DNA of 64,000 nucleotides from the NCBI RefSeq assembly GCF_020520425.1, contig NC_079487.1:112564141-112628140 (forward strand), given 5' to 3'. Of the stretch, positions 10,090 to 20,980 are shown piece by piece. The stretch comes from Spinacia oleracea (Eukaryota > Streptophyta > Magnoliopsida > Caryophyllales > Amaranthaceae). Both the position numbers and the translations under genes were made by a program. How positions within the stretch are numbered: position 1 is the first letter of the stretch; every line of letters begins with the position of its first letter. Under the pieces are notes generated by a model. It saw only the letters and a list, made by a program, of their open reading frames with translations, was not told the origin of the DNA and ran no database searches.

Positions 10090-12988
10090 CTAATAATATG
10101 CTGACCCTGAGGAACAAGTTTAAACAACGGATATAATCAGTAAACAAAATTACAGGAAACTGCAAATTTACTCCCTCCGTTCCAGTACTTAGGACCATAA
10201 ACCCTTTTTAGTAGCTAATTTTTCTCTTATGTTAACTTAGTATAGGGACGGAGGGAGTATGTTACTACTTACTAAGTAAAAGAAATAGATGAAAAGCAAA
10301 TAAATCAATATAATCCGAACCTTGCCACCAATTTCCTCTAAGAGCACTTTTGGGATCTTCCTCTACTACTGGTTCACCCTTCTGTAAATATGAGTGTTAA
10401 TTAGGACATATTCGGTATGGTGTAGTACATGAGAAGAGAAAGTTGGAAAAAGATAGATCGAAAATAATATGTACTACACTTACATGAGATTCACCTGGAC
10501 GCGTAGTAGGAGAATAAACTTCGTCTTGTCCACCATAGTAGATTGAAGAGGTGTAATAGCAAGGCTGATCAACTTTTTGTTGTTGATAGTAAGAATACTT
10601 GCTATTCTCCCCTTTGCTTACTGGTGCTCCATTGTCTAATTAAAACATAAAAACACTAATCAACCACTTGTATATATATATATGCATGATTGCAACACAA
10701 TAAATATGGCAATCAAGCGAAAGAGATGTATATATTTTACCAATAAGTTTGTAATTAGAGAAATAATAATTAATCATTAAATTTAAGTTTTATTTTACAA
10801 ATTACAGATTGAATGTCAACTACTCCGTAAAAAGAATATTTAGGAACAGATGGAGTATAAATATTACGTACCATGCTTGACATTCCCAACATGGTGAGTT
10901 GAATCTCTTCCTTTTCCCTAGATTGACATCAATTTTAAATTAAAGTAAGAAACATGGGACATAGACATAAAATATAAACACTAAAAAGATGTAAAGTAAG
11001 TAGGCAAAAAGATGATTACTTTCTATTATCCAATTAGATCAAATAACTCAAGTTAATTAAGCTATAAAATAAGGGAGTTTAGTGGATTAGCGCGTATAAA
11101 ACACACGATAAATATGTGATAAAGTACCTAATAAGGTTTGTATTAGTAATTAGTAATTGGTCACTAGTGCATAAACTGCTAGATTTTGTTGAATCTCAGC
11201 TAGCTCCTTGAGCATTTTTTGAAGTGACTAATGATGCAGCAATGTTTTGACAACATCAACTGATCAAGTATCAACCATTAAAAAGATTATCGTTATAGAG
11301 TCATTTTCATTTCATGTGGGTCTAGAGAACAATTCAAGCATCTAAATTTTAATGTAGGAACCCACTTGTGTACTTGGTTCAATTCCTTATGTCACTTAGT
11401 AGATGATATTAACACTTTAATAAAGTCGCCGTATAAAACGATTTCACAATATGAAATACTCAAATTAAGAACACAAAATTAGTGTGAGACAGTTTCACCT
11501 AAAAGTGGCAAAGAAGTCAGAAATAAGCTAAGACAATATCACCTAAATGATTCTTTATTACCAACCCAAAATAGGAATGAAAAAAAAAAGGTTGGAAACT
11601 TTAGTAAAATTAAAATAATAATAATAACTCCATAGAAGTGTATCATATGAAAGCTTGGAATTTGAAGATAAAACTTTGATAAAAGGTCGGCAACTTTATG
11701 ATGTAGCCCAAGAAAAGTAAAAACCAAATCAAGCAAATTTTGGACTCTTTGAACACTTAGATAGCTTACTAGCTTACGTCTCTTCCCACTTCCCACTTCC
11801 CACCTTAACCAAAGGTCCCAAAATAACTTCCAAACAAAAACCAAAAAGAGGCATCAACATTCAACATAATCATCTTTGAAATTTTTAGTTTTTATTTTTA
11901 CACCAAAAGACAAAATTACAAGAAGTGGGAACAAATTCTGTGACTTGTGAGATCACACGGATATGTTCGGCAATAGCGTTTAAGGTAATGAGTAACCGTT
12001 TTAAAGTTATAACACTATTTGTAAAATTTAGAAGTGTTTGATAATGTAGCGGTATAGATAGCCGAACACGGCCAAAAGACATACAAATGAAGTCAAATAA
12101 ATGGTTAAAGAGATCGAAATTTAGAATAAAGGCAAGGGCAAATAAAAGAATGACGAAATTTCAAATACTTGCATGCATGCTCCTACTGCTTCAAATAAAC
12201 TTTTAACACCTTCAATTCACATAATACCATGAAATAAAACCCCCTTTTGAACAAAACATACACTCTAATTTCTATAACGTATGGAGTAAATTATTTAATT
12301 GGTGCAATATTTAATAACCCTAACACACACAAAAAATCCGGATATTGGAGTAACAATTTCATCTTAAAAACCAATTATCGGGAAAAATCACGATAATTAA
12401 TTAATACCACCCTTCTTTTTGCACCCAATATCTTAACATTTCTCAAAGAAACTTCATTTCTATCTCCTTTTTCCAATTAGTTACACGATATCAGTCATTA
12501 GTACAACGGTTGCACTAAACACGTACAATGGACTAAACCCCACAAAACACTAATGTTTATGACTAATACCAATGAGGTTTTAACATACGCCGTATTAGGT
12601 AGCGTAATTAATACTGGGGTCTATGTATAATATGTCTAAAGTTTGATTTTTCCCGTCCCATTTGTAATTCGATGTTTAGGCTTTATTCGCACCCAAAAAA
12701 CAAAGTCAATGACTAATATTGGGTGCGACCATATATTTGTGTAAAAAAAAAGAAAAATTATGCACAAAAGCAAAAAGTTAGTATATCAAGAGTAATTAGT
12801 AAACACACGAAAAGAAAAAGAGTGGGTAGTACGAATACCATGGAAGGTGGACCAAAGACAGAGCTAAACAAGCTGGGTGAAGAAGAAGTTGAAGAAGAAG
12901 GATTTGGACCAAAAAGGTCAGCAATGGTGGAACTACCAGATGAAGAAGACGACCCACCAACTTGCTTTGATGATGAATTCTTTGCCAT
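10090..12988 (-). CDS. small serine-rich plant protein with C-terminal RGNWWQGS-x-YY motif (uncharacterised family)
   Basis: Five exons on the minus strand: 12988-12839, 10917-10872, 10635-10484, 10381-10321 and 10106-10090. All have GT..AG borders and the frame is kept throughout (426 nt, 141 residues). The N-terminus is serine-rich (KQVGGSSSSSGSSTIADLFG) followed by SLFSSVFGPPSMGKGRDS; the middle has CYYTSSIYYGGQDEVYSP; the end is RGNWWQGSAYY. This order matches a land-plant-specific family of about 140-150 residues whose members end WWQGSLYY. I associate it, with low certainty, with the salt-induced serine-rich (SIS) group of Arabidopsis. No enzyme motif, signal peptide or membrane segment; probably soluble and partly disordered. 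Intron 1 is 1921 bp; intron 4 carries an 87-bp Stowaway-like element. The upstream in-frame ATG at 13036 is unlikely, since the family starts at MAKNSSS. Confidence 0.9.
10171..10257. mobile_element. short Stowaway-like MITE in an intron
   Basis: CTCCCTCCGTTCC at the left end and its inverted counterpart ending GGACGGAGGGAG at the right, flanked by TA on both sides. 87 bp long, inside intron 4 of the serine-rich gene. Confidence 0.75.
10918..12838 (-). other. intron 1 of the serine-rich gene (1921 bp)
   Basis: Long AT-rich first intron. I see no transposon ends, RNA gene or open frame that I would support in it. Confidence 0.6.
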
Positions 12989-13134
12989 GATTTTTTTTTT
13001 TTTAATTTTATATAAATTTATGAAAGGAACTAACAAATCTTAACTATAAAAACTACTGAGACCGACAGGAATTGGGGTGTAGGCAGAGGAAACAGAGGGA
13101 AGAACTAAAGAGGTGGAATATATTTATTTATTTA

Positions 13135-13263
13135 TATAATTAAGAGAGAGAGAGAGAGAAATGAAGGAAAGATCAAATGGGTGGCAGTTTTGTTGATGTG
13201 AGAAAACACGTGAAGCTTTGTGATGAGGGGAGCTATACTGTAACGGCCTCCCTTGTATTTATA
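13135..13263 (-). promoter_or_regulatory. core promoter and leader of the serine-rich gene
   Basis: On the minus strand TATAAATA (complement of 13256-13263) lies about 270 nt upstream of the ATG. A CACGTG G-box core lies at 13207-13212 and a (CT)n tract at about 13144-13160. Such CT tracts are common in plant 5' leaders; a G-box would suit stress or light control. Confidence 0.55.
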
Positions 13264-13361
13264 AGCCACCCAAATTTATTTTCATTTTTTTTGATTTTTT
13301 TCCTTTTTGCCCATATTTCTTTCTTATTTCCCATGTGCCCTCATTTAATTAATTTTAGCAC

Positions 13362-13645
13362 TGTATCCTATCGATTTGTGTATCAAAGTCCGAATCCTGA
13401 TTCCTGTATGGATCAATCCAATCTGAATTTAGTCAGTGTATCCTATCGATATGTGCATTAAAGTTGGAATTCTGTATGGATCAATCCAACTCGAATTTAG
13501 CCGGTGTATCCTATGATATGTATATTAAAATCGGAATTTTGTATGGATCAATCCAGCCCGAATTTAGCCAGTATATCCTATCGATATGTGTATTAAAGTC
13601 GAAATCATATACGGAGTATGAATCAATCCAACCCAAATTTAACAG
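13362..13645. repeat. four-copy tandem repeat, period about 66-74 bp
   Basis: Each unit contains GTATCCTATCGATATGTG, then AAAGTCGGAATTC, then TATGGATCAATCCAACC and GAATTTAGCC, with 10-20% divergence between units. The array sits directly upstream of the promoter of the serine-rich gene. Confidence 0.85.
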
Positions 13646-14730
13646 ATCACACTTTTTAGAAGTGAGGGAAAGATAAGAGATCACCACCCAAAGTGCCCCC
13701 ATTATATAGGTTAAAAATACAATCCTTATCAATATACAGCAAACGAAGTTAATTTAGAGCTTTGTATGCTATGAACTACTCCACAAAGATGGTCAAAAAA
13801 AAAAAATCGTGGATTTAGACTTGGGATCAAATCATATTTATAAGTTTACATGATTACTCTTTTCAATCTTGGTTCTCTTTGTCCATGTTCTTCTGAGTTT
13901 TATTATACTGAATTGAATTGAATTGAACGAGCTTAATAAAACGTAGTGAAACTAAATACGGAGTATGAAGTACATAATAAATAATAAATGATAAAAATAA
14001 AAGATAAAAATGAATAACAAACAATACATAGTAATAAATGAATAAAATATAACAAATAACAAATACTCCGTAATAAATGACAAATAAAAAAATAAAAATA
14101 ATGAATAACAATTAATACGAAGTATATAATAAATAAATACATAATAAATAATAATTAAAATAATTATAATAATATGAATAACAATAATATTTATTTATAA
14201 TATTAGTAGTAGTGGAAATAATAATAAAGATCATTTTTTTTGATAGGTAATAATAAAGATCATTATTATTACTATTATAATAATAATAATAATAATAATA
14301 ATAATTATTATTATTATTATTATCATTATTATTATTATTATTATATATACAGAGTAATAATTTTAACATTACAATAATAAAAAAAAAAAACTAGTAAAAT
14401 AAGACTATTTAAAACACAGATAAACACAACCCGTTCTTTTGAGTTGAAATAAACTAATCGAACTGAAATAAAGTCCAAAAGAACAAGTTTTGTATAAAAA
14501 GAAAAAATGGTGTTAACAATTAAGGGTTTTCCTTTTCCCTTAAGATGTTTTTTTAGGGTCAAAGATTAGTGCATATTATTAATCAAGAGTTTTGTATCCT
14601 TTAGAGTTCTAAAATAACTCCATAAGGTAGAGTTTGAGCAATATCAACCATTGCATGAAAGATCAATGATTCATATATTATTTTTCCAAATTCCCCCCCC
14701 CCCTTTTTTTTCCTTCCCATTAATACGAGT
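13646..14730. repeat. AT-rich spacer with (AAT)n/(ATT)n microsatellite
   Basis: No gene. From about 13975 the sequence is built of ATAATAAATGA-like words. At 14258-14345 an (AAT)n run meets an (ATT)n run head to head and could form a long cruciform. Poly-C/poly-T at about 14692-14710 lies just before the retrotransposon. Confidence 0.8.
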
Positions 14731-15156
14731 TGTTTGGGCTCCCAATTGATTCTCAATTGGGCCACTAAGTCCAAAGCCCAATGGCTCTAAACAAACAGCA
14801 TCAAACCTACCAATGGCTAGTCAGCCGTCCATCAAGGCCCAAGGCCCAACAGCAATAAATGACCTATGGGCATTTATTATGCAAACACTATAAATAGGCC
14901 GCCAAGGCTCACACCTCAAGGTACGTCCAATTTATCGCCTTAAGACTACTCTTCTAGAGAACTTCTCTCTAGAATCCGAGCATCGTTCTTACTTAGGCAT
15001 CGGAGGGGCTTTCCTCGGAAACACCCCCGAGGCTAGTGACTTTGCTCTTGTGCAGGTGAATTCGGACTCTACTCATTCAAACAAGCAAGATCTTCAACAC
15101 ATACGAAAGGGCCTTCATTCGAAGCCCATTGTTTCCATCTTTACAACACCGGAACA
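14731..15156 (+). repeat. 5' LTR
   Basis: 426 bp, beginning TGTTTGGGCTCCC and ending ACACCGGAACA. It has a TATA box CTATAAATAGG at about 14889-14899, so transcription should start near 14925. It differs from the 3' LTR at one site (C14882 against A26009). Confidence 0.95.
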
Positions 15157-15159
15157 ATT

Positions 15160-15177
15160 TGGCGCCGTCTGTGGGGA
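15160..15177 (+). other. primer-binding site (tRNA-Asp type)
   Basis: TGGCGCCGTCTGTGGGGA begins 3 nt after the LTR. Its first nine bases are complementary to the 3' end of plant tRNA-Asp (..ACGGCGCCA), and later bases match in part. Confidence 0.75.
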
Positions 15178-15226
15178 AGAACACTTCAAAGCCTTTTGAA
15201 AGACATTAACCACCTCTTTCTGCAAA

Positions 15227-18200
15227 ATGGTTAATGATGTTATCAACAACGATGATGACGATATGATAGTGCGGTCAGATTCGGAATCTGACGAAGAGGA
15301 GCACCCTCAATCGATGGCGAGGTCGCAGCCAAGCAGAGCTACGACCGCCACAAACGCAGGACCTCCGATTCCAACTAGGGAAGAGCTCACTGCGGCCATG
15401 ACCATCATGCAAAACTTCCTCTTCAATGAGAAGCAGCAAGGATTGGCAAAAGACCGCAGAGAAGAGAGGAGGACTAGGCGCAGGCTGAACGAGCAGCCCA
15501 GTGTAGAGGTGTCCAGACCCGAACGAGAGCTCCTCCCCTTGACAGGAACACACCTGACGTCGAAATGGATGGAAAGCACGTGGCACACCCAAAAAAGGGC
15601 ACAACAGCAACCAGATTGGTTTGCAAAACTATCGCCTACTCCAACAGCTCTCCAAAGCGAATCGACTACTCGTAACACTCGGATCCGAAGCTCGGTGCTC
15701 AGCAGGTTGAGGCCATCGGTCCACTCAAGGCTAAGACCCTCGATCCATACGAGACTCGGGGTAGGCGAATCAAGCAGATCTGGCGAACGACCCGAGGTCA
15801 GTAGCCGAGAAAGAAGAAGAGACAGGAGGCATGATCGAACCCCTAGCCCCCATCGTACGCCCGAACGTTCTAATCACAGAACCTCGGCGAACGAAGGCAT
15901 CAGGGCTAGACTCGGGAAAAGAATCATGACTCCCACGTCATCCCCTTTCTCGGACGAGCTGATCAGGGAAGAGATACCAAAGGTAAGACTGCCAGCACAC
16001 CTGACGTATAGCGGAATCACTGATCCAAGGGATCATGTCATCTCCTACGAGCAACAAATGTTCTTGAGCCCCTACTCCGAAGCATGTTGGTGTAAATATT
16101 TCCCAACCACGCTAACCGGAGTAGCGGGAGAATGGTTTAGATCGCTGCCGAAGGGATCGATCAAAAGCTGGAAGAAGCTGAAAAAGAGATTCTGCACACA
16201 GTTCGTGAGCAACAATCGCCCCGAGCGAACCACGGCAGAACTGACCTCGATTCAACAAGAAAAAGACGAAAGTCTAAGAGAGTTCATGGCCAGATTCATG
16301 AAGGAATCAACAAGCATACCAAACTTGCAGCCACATGTGGCCATCTTCGCCTTGAAACACGCGCTCCAGGAGGGGAAATTTCGTGATAAGCTCTCGATGA
16401 AAAACCCCTCCAAAATAGCCGACGTACTCCAAATGGCTGATGCGTTCATCAGAACCGAAGAGTTCAACAAAGCCGCTGCAAGGTTGAAAGGATCGTCGGA
16501 TCCGAGAGAAGGAAAAAATACCCAGAGCAAGCCCGAGGGCGGCTCAAGGAAAGGGAAGGAGAAAGTAGGAGTTAGAGAGACGAGCCCAAAGAAAGACGGG
16601 AGAAGGGGTGAACTTCAACCCAGATACACTAACTACACTCCACTAACTCTGCCCCGAAAAGAAATCTTTAGCCTCAACAGAAATGATGAAAAGTGGAAAC
16701 TACCTGGGAAGCTCAAGTCCAACCCAGCTCGGAGAAACAAGAACAAATGGTGCGAGTTCCATGATGACTTCGGTCACCACACCGAAGAATGCAACTCGCT
16801 GAAAGACAACATTGAGGACCTCGTTCGCCGAGGTTACCTGAAACAGTACTTGTTAGACCGAAGGGAGGAAAAAGAAAAGGCCACTAGTGGCAAACAACAC
16901 GAGCAACCCCAGAAAAGGGTCTACGAAGCAACAGGGCACAAGAAGAATGACATCCTAGTGGTGTTCGGGGGACAGAAGTCTGGCCAGGCCAGCAAGAAAT
17001 ACCTAAGAGCTCTCTCCCATCGAGTCAACTTCAGCACAGTGGGAGACAACCAACCACACCCCCCGAACATGACCTTCACTGCCGATGATTGCTTCGGAGT
17101 CCAGTACAAACATGACGATCCTCTAGTCATTTCCATGGACCTCAATAACCACAACGTACACCGAGTGTTGGTCGACGGAGGGAGTGCCGTCAACATCATC
17201 TTCAGAAACTGCTTCGAGCAGCTGATCCTCGAAGAATCAGAGGAAGCACCGGCGAAAGTTAGTTACCCCCTGATCGGATTCAACGGATCCGCAGCCATCC
17301 CTCGAGGAAAGATCACCTTGCCAGTCACAGTGGGTGAAGGCCAGGCAGCAAAAACCCTTCGGGACGAATTTCTGGTGATGGACTGCGACTCCGTATACAA
17401 CGTAATCATGGGAAGAACCATGATTCACAAGATGCAAGCAGTCCCCTCCACATACCATCAGCTGAGGATATACGTCTCGGACGCAGGATTCGCCGAACGA
17501 ATTAGAGGTGATCAAGAGGTTGCAAGAAGAACCTGCCACACCGCCGTCCGAAATCCCAAATTAGGAGACAGTTCCGAGGCGGAGAAAGATGCTCCAGGAG
17601 AGGAGAGTGAGGCAAAAAGGAGGAAAGCAGGCATGAGCAGCTTATCTCCCGCAGAGGTCGATGCCCGCCCCGAAACCCTGTCTCCCGAACCAGATCAGGA
17701 AATGGAAGATATCTTCCTCGAGGAAGGTTCAGACAGGAGCGTCCGAATAGGCAAGGGCCTAAGCTCGGGGCTCCGAATCGATTTGATCCAACTACTCAGG
17801 GATCACAAAGACATTTTTGCATGGTCGGCAGCAGATATGCCAGGGATAAATCCGAAGCTGATTTGTCACAAGCTGGACGTCAACGCCGAAGCTCGGCCAA
17901 TCAAAAAAAAGAAGAGGAATTACTCCTCGGAGAAAAACAGAGCCATCGCCGAAGAGGTGAAAAAGTTGCAAGAGGCCGGATTCATCGAGCCATGCATGTA
18001 CCCAAAATGGTTGGCCAACGTGGTGATGGTCAAGAAAGCGAACGGCTCCTGGCGAATGTGCGTGGATTTCACAGATCTGAACCGAGCCTGCCCCAAAGAC
18101 TGCTATCCCCTGCCAAGGATAGATCAATTGGTTGACTCCACCAGCGGCCATGCACTGCTCAGCTTCATGGATGCCTTTTCAGGCTACCATCAAGTGTTCA

Positions 18201-20980
18201 TGCACCCCGACGACAGGGCAAAGACAGCATTCATCACAAGCGCAGGAGTGTTTAACTACAAAATGATGCCTTTCGGCTTGAAAAATGCCGGAGCCACCTA
18301 CCAGAGGCTAGTTGATCACGTCTTCGCCGACCAGAAAGGGAGGAATGTCGAGGTCTATGTGGATGACTCCATCGTAAAAAGCATCAAGGAGGAAGACCAT
18401 GTCAAAGACTTGGCAGAGACCTTCGGAAATCTGAGGAAATACAGCATGAAGCTGAACCCAAAAAAATGCATCTTCGGGGTGAAGTCAGGGAAGTTCCTCG
18501 GATTCATGGTGAGCGAAAGAGGAATCGATGCGAACCCAGACAAAGTCCAAGCGGCATTGGATTTACCTGAGCCGAAGACCAAGAGAGATGTGCAGAGGCT
18601 AACCGGCAGGTTAGCCGCACTAACAAGGTTCATATCAAAAGCCTCGGACAAGGGAGCCCCCTTCTTCAAAGCACTGAAACCAAAGAACCTCCCCGGAGGA
18701 GAAGCAGAACCAGTCAAGAAAAAGGGGGTCCCGAGGAAGGTGGATCCCGAACTGATATGGGAACAGGAGCAGAAAGAAGCTTTTCAGCAACTCAGAGCCC
18801 ACCTAGCTCAACTGCCGACACTGGCCAGACCAAAGGAGGGGGAAACCCTATACCTATATGTCGCAGTCAGCCCTGGAACCGTCAGCGCAGTGCTTCTTCG
18901 GGAAGAAGAGAAGAAGCAACAGCCAATCTACTTCACCAGCCGAACACTCACAGGGGCCGAGACTCGGTACCCGCTCATCGAGAAAGTCGCATATGCAGTA
19001 GTGGTAGCTGCACGAAAACTGAGGCCATACTTCGACTCCCACCAGATCACAGTACTAACTGACCAACCGCTCGAGAAAGTACTCGACAAAATAGAGAGGT
19101 CAGGAAGATTGGCTGCCTGGGCCTTCGAACTATCAGAGTTCGGCATCAAATATCAGCCGAGGACCGCAATCAAAGCACAGGCGTTGGCAGACTTCTTGGC
19201 CGAGTGCTCATACCAGGAAATGCTGGATGATACGAAAAGCACTTGGGAGGTCTTCACTGACGGATCTTCCACAATAAACGGCTCAGAAGCAGGAGTTGTA
19301 CTAATCCCCCCGACGGGGAAAAGCATAGAGTATGCATTGAAGTTCGGCTTCAAAGCAACTAACAACGAGGCCGAATATGAGGCCGCAATCGCAGGGATAG
19401 AGCTTTGCTTATCCCTGGAGGCCGAGCATGTTTGCCTCAAAACTGATTCCCAGCTTGTAGCCAACCAGATCCGAGGGGAGTATGAGGCCAAGTGGCCCAG
19501 CATGACAACTTACTTAGCAAAAATTAAATCCTTAACGTCAAAGTTAAGATCCTTTGAAGTCATTCTCATCCCCCGAGGACAAAACACGCAAGCAGACGCA
19601 CTGTCAAAACTCGCAAGCTCAACACTCATCGACCTAAACAGGTCGGTCCACGTGGAAGTTCACCAAGAGAGAAGCATTGACTTGCTACCCACCACAGTAT
19701 GCAGTTTACGTACCGAACCCAGCTGGATGGACGCAGTAGTTGCATACAAAGAAAGGGGAGAACTTCCCGAAGATAAGCTGCAGGCGAGAAAACTGAAAAG
19801 ATTCAACAAGTGGTTCATCATCAGCGCCGAAGGAGAACTCATGAGGAAATCATTCTCCGCTCCGCTGCTAAAATGTGTGGGTCCAACAGACGCTGACTAC
19901 ATCCTAAGAGAAATCCACCTCGGGATATGCGGAAACCACATCGGAGGCAGGACATTGGCACATAACGCCCTTCGGGCCGGATACTGGTGGCCCACTATGG
20001 TTTCCGAGGCAAAGCAGATGGCAAGGAAATGCGAGAAATGCCAAAAGTTCGCACCAGCCATCCATCAACCAGCTCAAACCCTACAATCAACACTGTATCC
20101 CTTACCATTCGCACAGTGGGGGTTAGACATCATTGGTCCCTTCCCCTCAGCTACGAACCAGAAGAAGTGGTTGATTGTAGGAGTCGACTATTTTAGCAAA
20201 TGGATCGAAGCTGAAGCTGTCTCCTCCATCACCGAACCTCAGGTCCGCAAGTTCATATGGCAGAACATCATCACAAGGTTCGGCATACCAAGACTGATGG
20301 TCTTAGACCACGGGAAACAGTTCGACAACACCCCGTTGCAAAAATGGTGCAAACAGTTCGGCATACACCTAGCTTACTCGGCAGTTTGCCACCCACAAAG
20401 CAACGGGCAAGCCGAAGCTGCTAACAAACTCATCCTCAATGCACTCAAGAAAAGAGTCGAGGATGACAAAAACAAATGGTTAGAAGAGCTACCCGGAACG
20501 CTATGGTCCCTTCGGACCACTGAGAAAGAAGCTACCGGGCAAACACCGTTCCACCTTGTATATGGATCCGAAGCTGTCATCCCTGTGGAAATCGGAACAG
20601 AAAGCTTGAGGATCCAGGCATACAACAGGTATGATGGGCTCCAAGGAGAAAGCAATAACCAACTTCTGTCCGAAGCTCTCGATCTACTGGACGAAGCTCG
20701 GAACGATGCGAGGACACTCAACGCAGCTTATTTGCAGAGGGTCAACAAGCATTACAACCGAAGAGTCAACGCCAGACCCCTAAAAGTCGGTGATCTAGTA
20801 CTCAGAAACGCCGCCTCGGTTCAGAAAGGACGGATCCATGGCAAACTCTCAGCCACTTGGGAAGGACCATACATCATCCATTCCGAAAGAAGGCCAGGCA
20901 CGTTTATGCTGAAACAGTTAGATGGAACAATTTTGAAGAACCATTGGAATACCGATGTTCTCAAGAAATATTTTGTATGA
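15227..20980 (+). CDS. gag-pol polyprotein of the Tat-type retrotransposon (1917 aa)
   Basis: One uninterrupted frame encodes structural and enzymatic functions for reverse transcription and integration. Domains in order: basic, Arg-rich N-terminus; retrotransposon gag domain at about residues 285-380 (TGVAGEWFRSLP); a Cys/His knuckle CEFHDDFGHHTEEC at about 507-522; aspartic protease with VDGGSAVNIIF at about 648 (DGGS at the active site); reverse transcriptase at about 915-1090 with MCVDFTDLN and YVDD; gypsy RNase H at about 1208-1280; second archaeal-type RNase H at about 1340-1465 starting FTDGSS; integrase HHCC zinc motif at about 1563-1605, then the DDE core (LDIIGPFP, LDHGKQFDN, NGQAEAANK). 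ATG 15227 follows the leader and gives the full gag. Fusion of gag and pol in one frame is usual for Tat elements. No defect visible. Confidence 0.96.
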   Translation: MVNDVINNDDDDMIVRSDSESDEEEHPQSMARSQPSRATTATNAGPPIPTREELTAAMTIMQNFLFNEKQQGLAKDRREERRTRRRLNEQPSVEVSRPERELLPLTGTHLTSKWMESTWHTQKRAQQQPDWFAKLSPTPTALQSESTTRNTRIRSSVLSRLRPSVHSRLRPSIHTRLGVGESSRSGERPEVSSRERRRDRRHDRTPSPHRTPERSNHRTSANEGIRARLGKRIMTPTSSPFSDELIREEIPKVRLPAHLTYSGITDPRDHVISYEQQMFLSPYSEACWCKYFPTTLTGVAGEWFRSLPKGSIKSWKKLKKRFCTQFVSNNRPERTTAELTSIQQEKDESLREFMARFMKESTSIPNLQPHVAIFALKHALQEGKFRDKLSMKNPSKIADVLQMADAFIRTEEFNKAAARLKGSSDPREGKNTQSKPEGGSRKGKEKVGVRETSPKKDGRRGELQPRYTNYTPLTLPRKEIFSLNRNDEKWKLPGKLKSNPARRNKNKWCEFHDDFGHHTEECNSLKDNIEDLVRRGYLKQYLLDRREEKEKATSGKQHEQPQKRVYEATGHKKNDILVVFGGQKSGQASKKYLRALSHRVNFSTVGDNQPHPPNMTFTADDCFGVQYKHDDPLVISMDLNNHNVHRVLVDGGSAVNIIFRNCFEQLILEESEEAPAKVSYPLIGFNGSAAIPRGKITLPVTVGEGQAAKTLRDEFLVMDCDSVYNVIMGRTMIHKMQAVPSTYHQLRIYVSDAGFAERIRGDQEVARRTCHTAVRNPKLGDSSEAEKDAPGEESEAKRRKAGMSSLSPAEVDARPETLSPEPDQEMEDIFLEEGSDRSVRIGKGLSSGLRIDLIQLLRDHKDIFAWSAADMPGINPKLICHKLDVNAEARPIKKKKRNYSSEKNRAIAEEVKKLQEAGFIEPCMYPKWLANVVMVKKANGSWRMCVDFTDLNRACPKDCYPLPRIDQLVDSTSGHALLSFMDAFSGYHQVFMHPDDRAKTAFITSAGVFNYKMMPFGLKNAGATYQRLVDHVFADQKGRNVEVYVDDSIVKSIKEEDHVKDLAETFGNLRKYSMKLNPKKCIFGVKSGKFLGFMVSERGIDANPDKVQAALDLPEPKTKRDVQRLTGRLAALTRFISKASDKGAPFFKALKPKNLPGGEAEPVKKKGVPRKVDPELIWEQEQKEAFQQLRAHLAQLPTLARPKEGETLYLYVAVSPGTVSAVLLREEEKKQQPIYFTSRTLTGAETRYPLIEKVAYAVVVAARKLRPYFDSHQITVLTDQPLEKVLDKIERSGRLAAWAFELSEFGIKYQPRTAIKAQALADFLAECSYQEMLDDTKSTWEVFTDGSSTINGSEAGVVLIPPTGKSIEYALKFGFKATNNEAEYEAAIAGIELCLSLEAEHVCLKTDSQLVANQIRGEYEAKWPSMTTYLAKIKSLTSKLRSFEVILIPRGQNTQADALSKLASSTLIDLNRSVHVEVHQERSIDLLPTTVCSLRTEPSWMDAVVAYKERGELPEDKLQARKLKRFNKWFIISAEGELMRKSFSAPLLKCVGPTDADYILREIHLGICGNHIGGRTLAHNALRAGYWWPTMVSEAKQMARKCEKCQKFAPAIHQPAQTLQSTLYPLPFAQWGLDIIGPFPSATNQKKWLIVGVDYFSKWIEAEAVSSITEPQVRKFIWQNIITRFGIPRLMVLDHGKQFDNTPLQKWCKQFGIHLAYSAVCHPQSNGQAEAANKLILNALKKRVEDDKNKWLEELPGTLWSLRTTEKEATGQTPFHLVYGSEAVIPVEIGTESLRIQAYNRYDGLQGESNNQLLSEALDLLDEARNDARTLNAAYLQRVNKHYNRRVNARPLKVGDLVLRNAASVQKGRIHGKLSATWEGPYIIHSERRPGTFMLKQLDGTILKNHWNTDVLKKYFV

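Noticed and set aside
12723-13043. 106-residue plus-strand frame opposite exon 1 of the serine-rich gene
   Set aside because: Its acidic character mirrors the serine codons on the other strand. The minus-strand reading has splice sites and family motifs.
14112-14369. Asn/Tyr-rich frame in the (AAT)n tract
   Set aside because: A translation of the microsatellite.
15275-20721. Many frames opposite or shifted within gag-pol
   Set aside because: All overlap the continuous polyprotein and have no independent motif.
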